A DNA stretch of 64,000 nt, taken from positions 1,364,001 through 1,428,000 of the forward strand of contig NZ_CP063815.1 of assembly GCF_015277895.1 (NCBI RefSeq), in the 5' to 3' direction. Below are positions 20,477 to 28,550 of this stretch, one piece after another (position 1 is the stretch's first letter; the number at the start of each line of letters is the position of its first letter). Below the pieces are notes generated by a model, which saw nothing but the letters and a program-made list of their open reading frames with translations, made no database searches and was not told the DNA's origin. The position numbers and the translations under genes were made by a program. The stretch comes from Microbacterium abyssi (lineage in GTDB: Bacteria > Actinomycetota > Actinomycetes > Actinomycetales > Microbacteriaceae).

Positions 20477-21049
20477 TCAGCCGCGGGAGAGATCCGGTGG
20501 GCCTCGAAGGGTGACGTCGCCGACGATGATCGTGGAGACGAAGACGCGCGCGGTCCGCGCGATGGATGCCGGCACCGGCCAGCCCGGGAACGGCTGCGGC
20601 ACGTGCCGGCGCAGCACCGCGCGCGCCCACCGGGCGATCGCGCGGAGCGTGCTCTCGCCACGCCACAGCAGGGCGACGGTCAGCATGCCCGCGAGGAGGT
20701 GAGCGGCGAGCATCCCCGCATCCGGCGCGACGCTCTCGCCGAGCGGGCTGAGGACGAGGGTGTGCTGGTGCCCGGTGCTCGCGACGCTCGACGCGACGGT
20801 GGCGTTCAGCGCGACGAAGAGCACGTGGAAGACGCTCTGCGACAGCAGGACCGTCGCTGTCAGTCTCGGCAGGCTGAGGCGCCTGCCGACGAGCAGAGCG
20901 GCGATCGGCGTGAGGAAGACGCTGAGAGCCGCGATGAGCAGCGGATGCGGTGCGGCACCGCCGCCGATGGTGTGCGAGACCGCGGCGATGATGGTCGCGA
21001 CCGACGATGCGGCGGACCCACGCAGGAGTCGCAGCTGCCGGGAGGTCAC
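20477..21049 (-). CDS. Hypothetical integral membrane protein next to ycnI
   Basis: This 190-residue protein has about four hydrophobic helices in the first 145 residues and a basic C-terminal end. Residues worth noting are the histidines in VSHTIGGGAAPHPLL, SVFHVLFV and STGHQHTLVL, which could bind metal. I do not recognise the family by name. It starts with GTG at 21049 with TAGGCT 6 nt upstream and no ribosome site. The ycnI-like gene follows 98 nt downstream on the same strand and has its own ribosome site. Shared strand and proximity suggest a link to copper or extracellular metal handling; this is inference. Confidence 0.65.
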   Translation of the reverse strand: MTSRQLRLLRGSAASSVATIIAAVSHTIGGGAAPHPLLIAALSVFLTPIAALLVGRRLSLPRLTATVLLSQSVFHVLFVALNATVASSVASTGHQHTLVLSPLGESVAPDAGMLAAHLLAGMLTVALLWRGESTLRAIARWARAVLRRHVPQPFPGWPVPASIARTARVFVSTIIVGDVTLRGPPDLSRG

Positions 21050-21061
21050 CGCACCAGCCTA
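21050..21061 (-). promoter_or_regulatory. Leaderless -10 element for the 20477-21049 membrane protein
   Basis: On the minus strand TAGGCT (21056-21061) ends 6 nt before the GTG at 21049. Confidence 0.68.
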
Positions 21062-21088
21062 TGCGGCGGATTCCTAGTTCGCGCGCAG

Positions 21089-21100
21089 TAGCGTTGGCTC
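21089..21100 (+). promoter_or_regulatory. Leaderless -10 element for the site-2 protease gene
   Basis: TAGCGT (21089-21094) ends 6 nt before the GTG at 21101. It lies 28 nt from the divergent promoter at 21056. Confidence 0.65.
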
Positions 21101-22411
21101 GTGGAAATCCTGCTCTATGCCGTCGGCATCGTGTTCATGCTGATCGGCCTCGGCCTGTCGATCGGGCTGCACGAGATCGGGCATCTCGTCCCGGCGAAGC
21201 TGTTCGGCGTGAGAGTGGGACAGTACATGATCGGCTTCGGTCCGCGGATCTGGTCGAAGCGCATCGGCGAGACCGAATACGGCATCAAGGCGCTGCCGGT
21301 CGGCGGATTCATCTCCATGTCGGGGATGTATCCGGCATCCGACGGCAAGCCCGTGCGTGGTCTGTTCGGATCCCTCGTGCAGGACGCCCGGTCGGCGAAC
21401 GACGAGACGATCGCCGAGGGTTCCGAGGAGCGCGTGTTCTACCGGCTGCCGGTCTGGAAGCGGATCATCGTCATGCTCGGCGGCCCCGTGATGAACCTCA
21501 TCCTCGCAGTCGTGATCTTCACGGTGCTGGCATCCGGGATCGGACTTCAGCAGGGGACGACGACCATCGCGAGCGTCAACGAGTGCGTGGTCCCGGCCGG
21601 CACGACGCAGACCGAGTGCGAGCCGGGTGATCCGGCCTCGCCGGCTGCTGAGGCCGGTGTGCTCCCCGGTGACGTGCTCGTCTCGATCGACGGGACGCCG
21701 CTGGACGACTTCGCGGAAGCGACGGCGATCGTGCAGGCGTCTCCAGGGCAGACTCTTGAACTGGTGGTCGCCCGCGACGGCGAGGACGTGCGTCTGTCGA
21801 TCACGCCGATCGCCGCGGAGCGCGCGTTGACGGATGCCGGCGGCCAGCCGCGGCTGGATGCCGACGGCGAGCAGGTCGTCGCAGAGGTCGGCTACGTCGG
21901 CATGGGCGCACAGATGGGGTTCATGCCGCAGCCGATCGGCACCGGGGCAGTCATGGCGGGGGACAACGTGGCACGCGTGGCGGAGCTGATCGTGCAGCTG
22001 CCCGTGAAGCTCTGGGACGTCGGTTCGTCGCTGGTGACCGGCGCCGACCGCGACCCGGACGGGCCGCTCAGCGTCGTCGGCGTCGGACGTCTGGCAGGCG
22101 AAGTCGCCTCGACGGATGCTCCGATCATGAATCGGTTCGTCGTGCTGCTGAGCCTCCTGGGCTCCCTGAACATCGCCCTGTTCGTGTTCAATCTGATTCC
22201 GCTGCTGCCGCTGGACGGCGGTCACGTCGTGGTGGCGCTGTGGGACGGCATCCGACGTGCGTGGGCGAAATTGTTCCGCCGCCCGCCGCCCGCACCCGTG
22301 GATGCGACCAGGCTCGTGCCGCTGACGGTCGTCGTCGCCGTGCTGCTGATCGCCATGGGAGCGCTGCTGATGATCGCCGACGTCGTGAACCCGGTGAACC
22401 TGTTCCAATGA
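21101..22411 (+). CDS. rseP: RseP/Rip1-like M50 site-2 protease
   Basis: This intramembrane zinc metalloprotease cuts anti-sigma factors or other membrane proteins. The 436-residue protein has the zinc site HEIGH at residues 24-28 in the first helix. A PDZ domain lies near residues 175-240 (SPAAEAGVLPGDVLVSIDG). The third metal ligand is in the LPLDGGH motif near 370-375, and membrane helices lie at both ends. GTG 21101 is the start, with a -10 hexamer just before it. It sits between dxr and ispG, as in many actinobacteria, where the order reflects old synteny rather than a shared pathway. The natural substrate is unknown. Confidence 0.93.
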   Translation: MEILLYAVGIVFMLIGLGLSIGLHEIGHLVPAKLFGVRVGQYMIGFGPRIWSKRIGETEYGIKALPVGGFISMSGMYPASDGKPVRGLFGSLVQDARSANDETIAEGSEERVFYRLPVWKRIIVMLGGPVMNLILAVVIFTVLASGIGLQQGTTTIASVNECVVPAGTTQTECEPGDPASPAAEAGVLPGDVLVSIDGTPLDDFAEATAIVQASPGQTLELVVARDGEDVRLSITPIAAERALTDAGGQPRLDADGEQVVAEVGYVGMGAQMGFMPQPIGTGAVMAGDNVARVAELIVQLPVKLWDVGSSLVTGADRDPDGPLSVVGVGRLAGEVASTDAPIMNRFVVLLSLLGSLNIALFVFNLIPLLPLDGGHVVVALWDGIRRAWAKLFRRPPPAPVDATRLVPLTVVVAVLLIAMGALLMIADVVNPVNLFQ

Positions 22412-22425
22412 CATCGCGCTTCTCC

Positions 22426-22437
22426 TAGACTGGCGCG
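22426..22437 (+). promoter_or_regulatory. Leaderless -10 element for the VOC protein
   Basis: TAGACT (22426-22431) ends 6 nt before the ATG at 22438. Confidence 0.7.
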
Positions 22438-22824
22438 ATGCTGATCGTCGGATCGATCGTCTTCCGCGTGCGGGACATGGCCGCACAGACCGACTTCTGG
22501 ACGCGCGCACTCGACTACGAAGTGCGTGAGCCGGTGAAGACGGACTTCGTCGTCTTGCGTGCGCGCGACGGACGAGGGCCCGAAGTTTCGCTCGACGCTC
22601 ATCACTCCGAACGCGTGCTCCCACCTCGCATGCATCTCGACCTGTACGCCGATGATCAGAGCGCCGAGGTCGACCGGCTCCGGGGGCTCGGCGCACGAGT
22701 GATCGAATGGGATGGCCGGCCCGCCGACGCCGACTACATCATCATGGAGGATCCGGAGGGCAATCGCTTCTGCGTCATCGATGCATCCGGCATGGTCGAT
22801 TGGAACGAGCGTCGAACCGGCTGA
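22438..22824 (+). CDS. VOC-family (glyoxalase/bleomycin-resistance fold) protein
   Basis: The 128-residue protein has the paired beta-alpha-beta-beta-beta modules of the vicinal oxygen chelate fold. It begins IVGSIVFRVRDMAAQTDFWTR and ends with the MEDPEGNRFCVID strand typical of the superfamily. The likely metal-facing residues are in the HLDLYADD strand and the final glutamate-containing turn. Family members range from lactoylglutathione lyase to antibiotic-binding proteins, so the function is open. It stands alone and converges with the TrpE/G-type gene, with 2 nt between stops. Confidence 0.85.
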   Translation: MLIVGSIVFRVRDMAAQTDFWTRALDYEVREPVKTDFVVLRARDGRGPEVSLDAHHSERVLPPRMHLDLYADDQSAEVDRLRGLGARVIEWDGRPADADYIIMEDPEGNRFCVIDASGMVDWNERRTG

Positions 22825-22826
22825 CC

Positions 22827-24707
22827 TCAGCGCAGCGCGTGTGTCACCAGACGCTCGAGGGTGCGGATGCCGTCACGCGACAGGATCGACTCGAGATGCC
22901 CCTGCACGCTGGCGAAGCCGTCGCCGCGCAGGGCGTAGACGTCTCCGGTACTCGGGTCGGCGGACACGCCGTGCGTCTCCGAGCCGGGGGAGACCCGTGC
23001 CGTGAACGTGTTGTAGAACCCGATCGACGCGTCCTCGCCGAACACCGGCACTGTCTTCTGCAGCCCCTGGTGCGGGGCGGCGAGCGGGGCGAGGTTCAGA
23101 CCGAGCCGGTCCGCCAGGATCTGGTGACTCAAGCACACGGCGAGCAGGGGAGCGCCCTGGTCGAGGCGGCGGCCGACGAGCTCCCGCATGCGGGAGATGC
23201 GCTCCGAGGTCGCGTCGCGCGGGTCGCCAGGGCCGGGGCCGGCGACGACCAGTTCGGCCGCGTCGATCTCGGCATCCTGAACCTCGTGCCACGGCACGAT
23301 TCTCGCGTCGAGGCCGAGGTGGCGCAGTTGGTGCGCCAGCATCGTCGTGAAGCGGTCCTCCGCGTCGACGACCAGCGCCGTGTGACCGGCGAACGGGCCC
23401 GTTGATCCATCCTCCTGGGGGTTCAGCCAGAACTCGGCCAGGCGGGAGTTGCGCGAGGCGAGGAGGGCTGAGACCTCGGGATCGTCGGCCAGGGGCGTCT
23501 CCGTCGCAGGCTCGTCGGGGTCCGCCTTGATCGCGGCGGTGGTGTCGCGCGGGATCGCTCCGATCGCGCCGAGAACGCCGGCGGCCTTGCCGTGCGTCTC
23601 GCTGACCTCGCCGTAAGGGTCGGAGTGGCGCACGAGTGTCGCGCCCACCGGCACGCGAAGCCGGCCGTCCTCGAGATAGACGGTGCGGATGAGGATCGGC
23701 GCGTCGACGTCATGTCCGCCCTCGCCGTTCGGGGTGAACAGGGCGGCGACGCCGGAGTAGTATCCGCGCGGCGTCGTCTCGTGCCGGCGGATCACGGCGC
23801 AGGCGTTCTGCATCGGAGAGCCTGTGACGGTCGGCGCGAACATCGTCTCGCGGAGGATGTCGCGGGGGTCCAGGCGGCTGCGGCCGCGCAGCATGTACTC
23901 GGTGTGGGTGAGGCGCGACATCTGCTTGAGGTGCGGACCGGTGATGCGGCCGCCGTCGGAGCAGACGGCGCTCATCATCTTCAGCTCCTCGTCGACGACC
24001 ATGAAGAGCTCCTCGGTCTCCTTGGTGGAGGAGAGGAAGTGGATCAGGGTCTCCTTCGTGGCGCCGCCGGCAGGGTGGCGGAAGGTGCCGGAGATCGGAT
24101 TCATGGTGACGATGCCGTCGCGTGCGACCACGTGGGCTTCGGGGCTGGCGCCGACCGCGATGTGGCCGGGAGTGATGACGGCGAACGTCCAGTAGGCGCC
24201 GCGTTCGTGCGTGAGCAGGGCGCGGAACCAGGCGAGCGCGGTGCTGCGCTCCTCGGCATCGACGGTGGCGGTGTAGTCGCGACGGATCACGAAGTTCGCG
24301 CCCTCGCCGCGGCCGATCTCGTCGGCGATGACACGGCTGACTACCTCGGCATAGTCCTCATCGCTGATGTCGAAACCGGCATCCGTGAGCGGCACGGTGT
24401 GGTCGGGAAGTGCGGCGAGCATCTCCTCGAGCGGGAGATCACGGTGCTGGTCGACGATCAGGCAGCGCAGCGGGGTGCCGTCGTCGGTCGCCTCGAACCC
24501 GCGTTCGCGCACCTGGCGGTACGGGACCATGGCGAACACCTCGCGCGGTGTTCCGTCGACTGTGAGCGGGATGTCGGCGAGCAGGTCGACGTCGCGGGTG
24601 GCCCCGGTGAGCAGTTCGACGCTCTGTGCGCCGTCGCGTGCGATGAGCACGAAGGATGCGTCGGCATCGTCCACCAGATCGGCGAGCAGGGCTGCGGTAT
24701 CGGTCAT
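22827..24707 (-). CDS. Fused anthranilate synthase-type enzyme (TrpE-TrpG / PhzE-like)
   Basis: The start is ATG at 24707, with ACAGGAGAC 5 nt upstream. The 626-residue protein joins a chorismate-binding domain (residues about 100-410; GTFRHPAGGATKE, MMSAVCSDGG, FAPTVTGSPMQNA) to a class I glutamine amidotransferase (about 440-626). The amidotransferase has the nucleophile in VCLSHQIL and the His-Glu pair in GHLESIL. This would make anthranilate from chorismate and glutamine. The CLSHQ nucleophile box and the lack of a clear N-terminal LLES tryptophan pocket are more like PhzE-type enzymes. The tryptophan attenuator in front argues for tryptophan synthesis. No other trp or phz gene is nearby. 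Confidence 0.88.
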   Translation of the reverse strand: MTDTAALLADLVDDADASFVLIARDGAQSVELLTGATRDVDLLADIPLTVDGTPREVFAMVPYRQVRERGFEATDDGTPLRCLIVDQHRDLPLEEMLAALPDHTVPLTDAGFDISDEDYAEVVSRVIADEIGRGEGANFVIRRDYTATVDAEERSTALAWFRALLTHERGAYWTFAVITPGHIAVGASPEAHVVARDGIVTMNPISGTFRHPAGGATKETLIHFLSSTKETEELFMVVDEELKMMSAVCSDGGRITGPHLKQMSRLTHTEYMLRGRSRLDPRDILRETMFAPTVTGSPMQNACAVIRRHETTPRGYYSGVAALFTPNGEGGHDVDAPILIRTVYLEDGRLRVPVGATLVRHSDPYGEVSETHGKAAGVLGAIGAIPRDTTAAIKADPDEPATETPLADDPEVSALLASRNSRLAEFWLNPQEDGSTGPFAGHTALVVDAEDRFTTMLAHQLRHLGLDARIVPWHEVQDAEIDAAELVVAGPGPGDPRDATSERISRMRELVGRRLDQGAPLLAVCLSHQILADRLGLNLAPLAAPHQGLQKTVPVFGEDASIGFYNTFTARVSPGSETHGVSADPSTGDVYALRGDGFASVQGHLESILSRDGIRTLERLVTHALR

Positions 24708-24743
24708 CGATGTCTCCTGTGCAGTGCTCCGGCTCGGGCAAAC

Positions 24744-24796
24744 GAAAAGACCGCCCCGGAGGCGGTCTGGATTCGTGAAATGCGAACGCACCGCCT
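24744..24796 (-). promoter_or_regulatory. Tryptophan attenuator: terminator and competing antiterminator
   Basis: Read on the minus strand, the terminator is AGACCGCC, a 5-nt loop and GGCGGTCT (24748-24768), followed by TTTC. Just after the leader peptide stop, GGCGGT (24790-24795) can instead pair with the ACCGCC of the terminator's 5' arm, preventing termination. That same segment with the following GCG can pair back into the leader-peptide coding region (CGCAC). These are the mutually exclusive pairings of classic amino-acid attenuation. Ribosomes stalled at the Trp codons would favour the antiterminator and so transcription of the 22827-24707 gene. Confidence 0.85.
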
Positions 24797-24827
24797 AGAA
24801 GACGGGCCACCAGGTGGTTGTGCGCAT
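24795..24827 (-). CDS. trpL: Tryptophan leader peptide
   Basis: This ten-codon reading frame encodes MRTTTWWPVF and then TAG. Two tandem tryptophan codons at positions 6-7 in a ten-residue peptide, followed at once by the terminator/antiterminator pair, identify it as an attenuation leader. It has no ribosome site, but a TAGTTT hexamer lies 6 nt before its ATG. The leader itself is thus probably translated from a leaderless mRNA, which would make ribosome position depend directly on the transcript's first codon. The peptide itself is unlikely to have another role. Confidence 0.88.
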   Translation of the reverse strand: MRTTTWWPVF

Positions 24828-24839
24828 GCGCTGAAACTA
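24828..24839 (-). promoter_or_regulatory. -10 element for the trp leader transcript
   Basis: On the minus strand TAGTTT (24834-24839) ends 6 nt before the leader peptide ATG at 24827. Confidence 0.6.
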
Positions 24840-24893
24840 TCACAGTGCGGCATGCCGCGATTGCGCTTCCAGCCCCTGTCGATCTGGGCCGCG

Positions 24894-24906
24894 TAACCTT
24901 GAGATC
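24894..24906 (+). promoter_or_regulatory. Candidate leaderless -10 element for ispG
   Basis: TAACCT (24894-24899) ends 7 nt before the GTG at 24907. It diverges from the trp leader promoter. Confidence 0.5.
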
Positions 24907-26058
24907 GTGCCTGCAGTCAATCTTGGGATGCCGAGCGTCCCCGAAGTCCTGAGCCCTCGTCGCAAGTCCCGTCAGATCAGCGTCGGCAAGGTGCTGGTGG
25001 GTGGCGACGCGCCCGTCAGCGTGCAGTCGATGACGACCACGAAGACGACCGACATAAACGGGACTCTCCAGCAGATCGCCGAGCTGACGGCTTCCGGCTG
25101 CGAGATCGTGCGCGTCGCCGTGCCGCATCAGGACGATGCGGATGCGCTGAAGATCATCGCGATGAAGAGTCAGATCCCGGTGATCGCCGACATCCACTTC
25201 CAGCCCCGCTACATCTACACGGCGATCGACGCCGGCTGCGGTGCCGTCCGCGTGAACCCCGGGAACATCCGTGAGTTCGATGGCAACGTCGGCAAGATCG
25301 CCGAGGCGGCGAAGGCTGCCGGTGTCTCGCTCCGCATCGGCGTGAACGCAGGTTCGCTCGATAAGCGGATCCTCGCCAAGTACGGGAAGGCCACCGCGGA
25401 GGCGCTCGTGGAGAGCGCCGTGTGGGAGGCGTCGCTCTTCGAGGAACATGACTTCCACGACTTCAAGATCTCGGTCAAGCACAACGACCCGATCGTGATG
25501 GTCAAGGCGTACCGTCAGCTCGCCGAGCGGGGGGACTGGCCACTGCACCTCGGTGTCACTGAGGCGGGCCCCGCATTCCAGGGCACGATCAAGTCGGCGA
25601 CGGCTTTCGGCATCCTGCTGTCGGAGGGCATCGGCGACACGATCCGCGTCTCGCTGTCGGCGCCGCCCGCCGAGGAGGTCAAGGTCGGCCACCAGATCCT
25701 GCAGTCGCTGAACCTGCGCGAGCGCAAGCTCGAGATCGTTTCGTGCCCGTCGTGCGGTCGTGCGCAGGTGGACGTGTATACGCTCGCGGACAGCGTGACC
25801 GAGGGCCTGAAGGACATGACCGTCCCGCTGCGCGTGGCCGTGATGGGCTGCGTCGTCAACGGGCCGGGTGAGGCGCGGGATGCCGACCTCGGTGTGGCAT
25901 CGGGGAACGGCAAGGGTCAGATCTTCGTCAAGGGCGAGGTCATCAAGACCGTGCCGGAGGCCGACATCGTCCAGACGCTGATCGAGGAGGCGAACCGCAT
26001 CGCCGACGAGATGGGTCCGGATGCCGCGACCGGCACTGCGCAGGTCATCACCGCGTGA
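24907..26058 (+). CDS. ispG: 4-hydroxy-3-methylbut-2-enyl diphosphate synthase
   Basis: This iron-sulfur enzyme reductively opens MEcPP to HMBPP in the non-mevalonate isoprenoid pathway. The 383-residue protein has the TIM-barrel half with [11 protein letters not shown] near 40 and [10 protein letters not shown] near 95. The [4Fe-4S] ligands are in CPSCGRAQ near 280 and [10 protein letters not shown] near 318, with the extra glutamate ligand just after. It is translated from GTG at 24907. Its stop overlaps the ATG of the next gene (TGATG), so the AlaX-like gene is probably co-transcribed. Confidence 0.97.
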   Translation: MPAVNLGMPSVPEVLSPRRKSRQISVGKVLVGGDAPVSVQSMTTTKTTDINGTLQQIAELTASGCEIVRVAVPHQDDADALKIIAMKSQIPVIADIHFQPRYIYTAIDAGCGAVRVNPGNIREFDGNVGKIAEAAKAAGVSLRIGVNAGSLDKRILAKYGKATAEALVESAVWEASLFEEHDFHDFKISVKHNDPIVMVKAYRQLAERGDWPLHLGVTEAGPAFQGTIKSATAFGILLSEGIGDTIRVSLSAPPAEEVKVGHQILQSLNLRERKLEIVSCPSCGRAQVDVYTLADSVTEGLKDMTVPLRVAVMGCVVNGPGEARDADLGVASGNGKGQIFVKGEVIKTVPEADIVQTLIEEANRIADEMGPDAATGTAQVITA

Positions 26059-26924
26059 TGTCGGCGACACTGGTCACTTTTCCGGACGGCGAGCTGCGCG
26101 CAGAGGGCATCGTCTCCGCAGTGCACTCTCATCCCGACGGCGCGGTGTTCGTCGTCGGTCAGACCCCGTTCCACCCGGTCGATCACACCTGGCCGGATCA
26201 GCCTGGTGATGCCGGGACGCTCAGCCGTGGTGAGGACTCTGCCACCGTTGTGGAGGCGGTAATGGCCGCCGTCAGCGACGATGACTCGTTCGCCGTCGGC
26301 GCGGACATCCCGGTCAAGCGCGGCGCTGAGGGCTGGACCTGGCTGGTCGGGCATCGGCTCGATGCCGCAGAGCCGCCGGCGTGGCTGACACCCGGAGCGG
26401 CCGTCACGCTTCACGTCGATGAGTCGCGTCGCGACGGTCTCAGCCGCGGTCACACGGCATGTCACCTCGCTTCGCTGGCGCTCGATCTCGCCGTCGCCGA
26501 CCTGTGGCGCAAGGATCCCGGCGTCGACGCTCTTGGGAACCCGGACTTCGAGGGGCGGGCGAACCAGACCAGTCGCATCCACGTGGACGGCAGCGTCGAC
26601 GAGTATCGACTCGGGAAGAGCCTGCGCAAGGCCGGATTCGACACGGAGACGTTCGCATCGACGCTCCCGGAACTCGAGCGGCGCGTCAACGCGCAGCTGG
26701 CGACGTGGGTGGCCTCGGGCGCTGCGAGCGGCATCGAGACCGATGGTCCGACGATCATCGACCGGCGGCGCTGGCGCTGCGAGCTGCCCGAGGGGAATGC
26801 CGTGATCCCGTGCGGCGGTACGCACGTGAGCTCCTTGAGCGCGTTCGCCTCTATCTCGGTCGCGCTGGAGATGAGTGATCCGCAGACGCTGGTGATGACG
26901 ACCACGGCGGTGCCGGCAGACTGA
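26058..26924 (+). CDS. AlaX-like alanyl-tRNA editing domain protein
   Basis: The 288-residue protein resembles free-standing alanyl-tRNA editing proteins, which remove wrongly attached Ser or Gly from tRNA-Ala. The zinc-binding pattern is present: HTACH near residue 134 and CGGTH near residue 255, with the SAD-type C-terminal part in between. ATG 26058 is preferred over an overlapping GTG at 26055 because it makes the usual stop-start overlap with ispG. The first 110 residues resemble the small beta-barrel domain found before AlaX editing domains. Substrate preference cannot be read from the sequence. Confidence 0.8.
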   Translation: MSATLVTFPDGELRAEGIVSAVHSHPDGAVFVVGQTPFHPVDHTWPDQPGDAGTLSRGEDSATVVEAVMAAVSDDDSFAVGADIPVKRGAEGWTWLVGHRLDAAEPPAWLTPGAAVTLHVDESRRDGLSRGHTACHLASLALDLAVADLWRKDPGVDALGNPDFEGRANQTSRIHVDGSVDEYRLGKSLRKAGFDTETFASTLPELERRVNAQLATWVASGAASGIETDGPTIIDRRRWRCELPEGNAVIPCGGTHVSSLSAFASISVALEMSDPQTLVMTTTAVPAD

Positions 26925-27046
26925 GCTGGGAGTCGGGTGCCACAGCCGTTCAGGCAGCTGTTCGGAAACGCTTCGGCGGAGGATCGATTGCAGCCCACGC
27001 GTGCTCCAGAGCGAGGCGCGGTTTCAGCGCGGGTCGCGACAGCGCG

Positions 27047-27562
27047 TCAGAAAGAACCCCAGCCAAGAGCCCGCAACACCTCGCGCGCGGACTCGTCCTC
27101 GTTCTGATCGTGCGTCGACACGAAGATGTCGCGGATCTCTTCTAGGTCAGTGCGGCCGGCGTGGTGGTCGACCCAGGAGCGCAGCGATTCCCTCCACTCG
27201 TCGGTTGGTTCGCGCTCAGTGACCCTTGCTTTGAGTACGTCGACTGGAGCCGTCAGTTCACAGACGACGAACGACGCCGCGGGGACCGCGGCGCGGAGTT
27301 GATCGAGACGTTCGGCGTCCGCAACGACGGTGGGGATGATCACGTGAATGTCGGGCACTTGCGCGTAGTTGGGCCAGATCGCTGCAAGGTTGGCGAGCCA
27401 GAAGTCGCGACGGGGAGATGGAAAGACGAGGTTCAATTCATCGACATCGATGACGCCATGAGCCACGCCGCCGGCTCTGAGCAGTTCAGAGATAGTCCGA
27501 GCCAGCGTGCTCTTGCCCGACCCGGGGGAGCCGTGCAGGATGAGGACGCTCGCGGAGTTCAC
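27047..27562 (-). CDS. Small P-loop kinase-like ATPase
   Basis: This 171-residue protein has a Walker A loop GSPGSGKST at residues 11-19 and an IDVDELN segment near 40. It has a mid-section with DIHVIIPTVV and a C-terminal region rich in acidic residues. The size and layout resemble adenylylsulfate-kinase-like or chloramphenicol-phosphotransferase-like small-molecule kinases, but no substrate motif is decisive. The start is GTG at 27562 with TAGCGT 6 nt upstream. Its base composition looks a little lower in GC than its neighbours. It diverges from an aminoglycoside-phosphotransferase-like gene. Confidence 0.7.
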   Translation of the reverse strand: MNSASVLILHGSPGSGKSTLARTISELLRAGGVAHGVIDVDELNLVFPSPRRDFWLANLAAIWPNYAQVPDIHVIIPTVVADAERLDQLRAAVPAASFVVCELTAPVDVLKARVTEREPTDEWRESLRSWVDHHAGRTDLEEIRDIFVSTHDQNEDESAREVLRALGWGSF

Positions 27563-27574
27563 CCGACGACGCTA
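27563..27574 (-). promoter_or_regulatory. Leaderless -10 element for the small kinase gene
   Basis: On the minus strand TAGCGT (27569-27574) ends 6 nt before the GTG at 27562. Confidence 0.62.
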
Positions 27575-27628
27575 CCAAGCGCCGGATCGGAACGCTGCTG
27601 CTGAGGGGCCTCGGAAGCAACCCACGGA

Positions 27629-27641
27629 TATCGTCGGTCGA
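27629..27641 (+). promoter_or_regulatory. Candidate leaderless -10 element for the APH-like gene
   Basis: TATCGT (27629-27634) ends 7 nt before the GTG at 27642. Confidence 0.45.
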
Positions 27642-28550
27642 GTGAAGATGCATGCCGACCAGATAGACGTCGACGAGCGCACCGCACGTCGGCTCATCGT
27701 CGAGCAGTTCCCGCAGTGGCGGGCAGAGCCTCTGCGCTGGGTCGGCGATCACGGAACCGTGAACGCGATCTTCCGGATCGGTGAGCATCACGCCGCGCGG
27801 TTCCCGCTGAATCCGGCAGCCCCGGCAGAAGTCGGGGACATGCTCGTCCGTGAAGCGGCGGCGATGAGCGAACTCGCCGCTGTGTCTCCCGTTCCCACGC
27901 CGGTTCCGTTCGCGATCGGCGCTCCGGGCCCCGGATATCCCCTGCCATGGTCGATCCAGACCTGGATCCCGGGCGAGGAGGCGACCCCGGACGCAGCCTC
28001 GCACTCACCGGTATTCGCCCGCGACCTCGCACAGCTCGTGCTGTCCCTACGCCGGGCGGACACCGGCGGCAGACCGTTCAGCGGCCGCGGACGCGGAGGT
28101 GATCTCCGGGACTCCGACGAGTGGATGGCGACCTGCTTCGAGAAGAGCGAGGGGATGCTGCCGGTGCCAGAACTGCGCGATATGTGGGCCCGCATGCGGG
28201 AGCTTCCCGACGCGAGCGGTCTCGCCATGACACATGGCGACCTGATTCCAGGAAACCTCGTGCTCGACGGCGACCGGCTCGCGGGGGTCCTCGACGGCGG
28301 CGGCTTCGGCCCGGCCGACCCATCGCTCGACCTCGTGGCGGCGTGGCATCTGCTGGATGCCGACGCGCGCACCGTGTTCCGCGAAGAGCTGGACGCCGAC
28401 GACCTGGAATGGAACCGAGGTGCCGCATGGGCTCTCCAGCAGGCGATGGGCCTCGTCTGGTACTACGTCGAGTCCAACCCTCCGATGAGCGCGCTCGGAC
28501 GCAACACCCTGCGCAGGCTTCTCGTCGCCGACGATCTCAGGGAGCGATGA
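27642..28550 (+). CDS. Aminoglycoside phosphotransferase (APH)-family kinase
   Basis: The 302-residue protein has the protein-kinase-like APH fold. The catalytic loop HGDLIPGN lies near residue 200, and the metal-binding aspartate is in AGVLDGGGFGPADPSLDL just after. An LPWSIQTWIPGEEA hinge lies near 105. The usual DFG is replaced by DGG. GTG 27642 is chosen because a -10 hexamer lies 7 nt upstream and the family start is close to MHADQ; ATG 27648 is the alternative. Family members phosphorylate antibiotics, choline, fructosamine or homoserine, so resistance is only one option. Its stop overlaps the next gene's ATG. Confidence 0.82.
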   Translation: MKMHADQIDVDERTARRLIVEQFPQWRAEPLRWVGDHGTVNAIFRIGEHHAARFPLNPAAPAEVGDMLVREAAAMSELAAVSPVPTPVPFAIGAPGPGYPLPWSIQTWIPGEEATPDAASHSPVFARDLAQLVLSLRRADTGGRPFSGRGRGGDLRDSDEWMATCFEKSEGMLPVPELRDMWARMRELPDASGLAMTHGDLIPGNLVLDGDRLAGVLDGGGFGPADPSLDLVAAWHLLDADARTVFREELDADDLEWNRGAAWALQQAMGLVWYYVESNPPMSALGRNTLRRLLVADDLRER

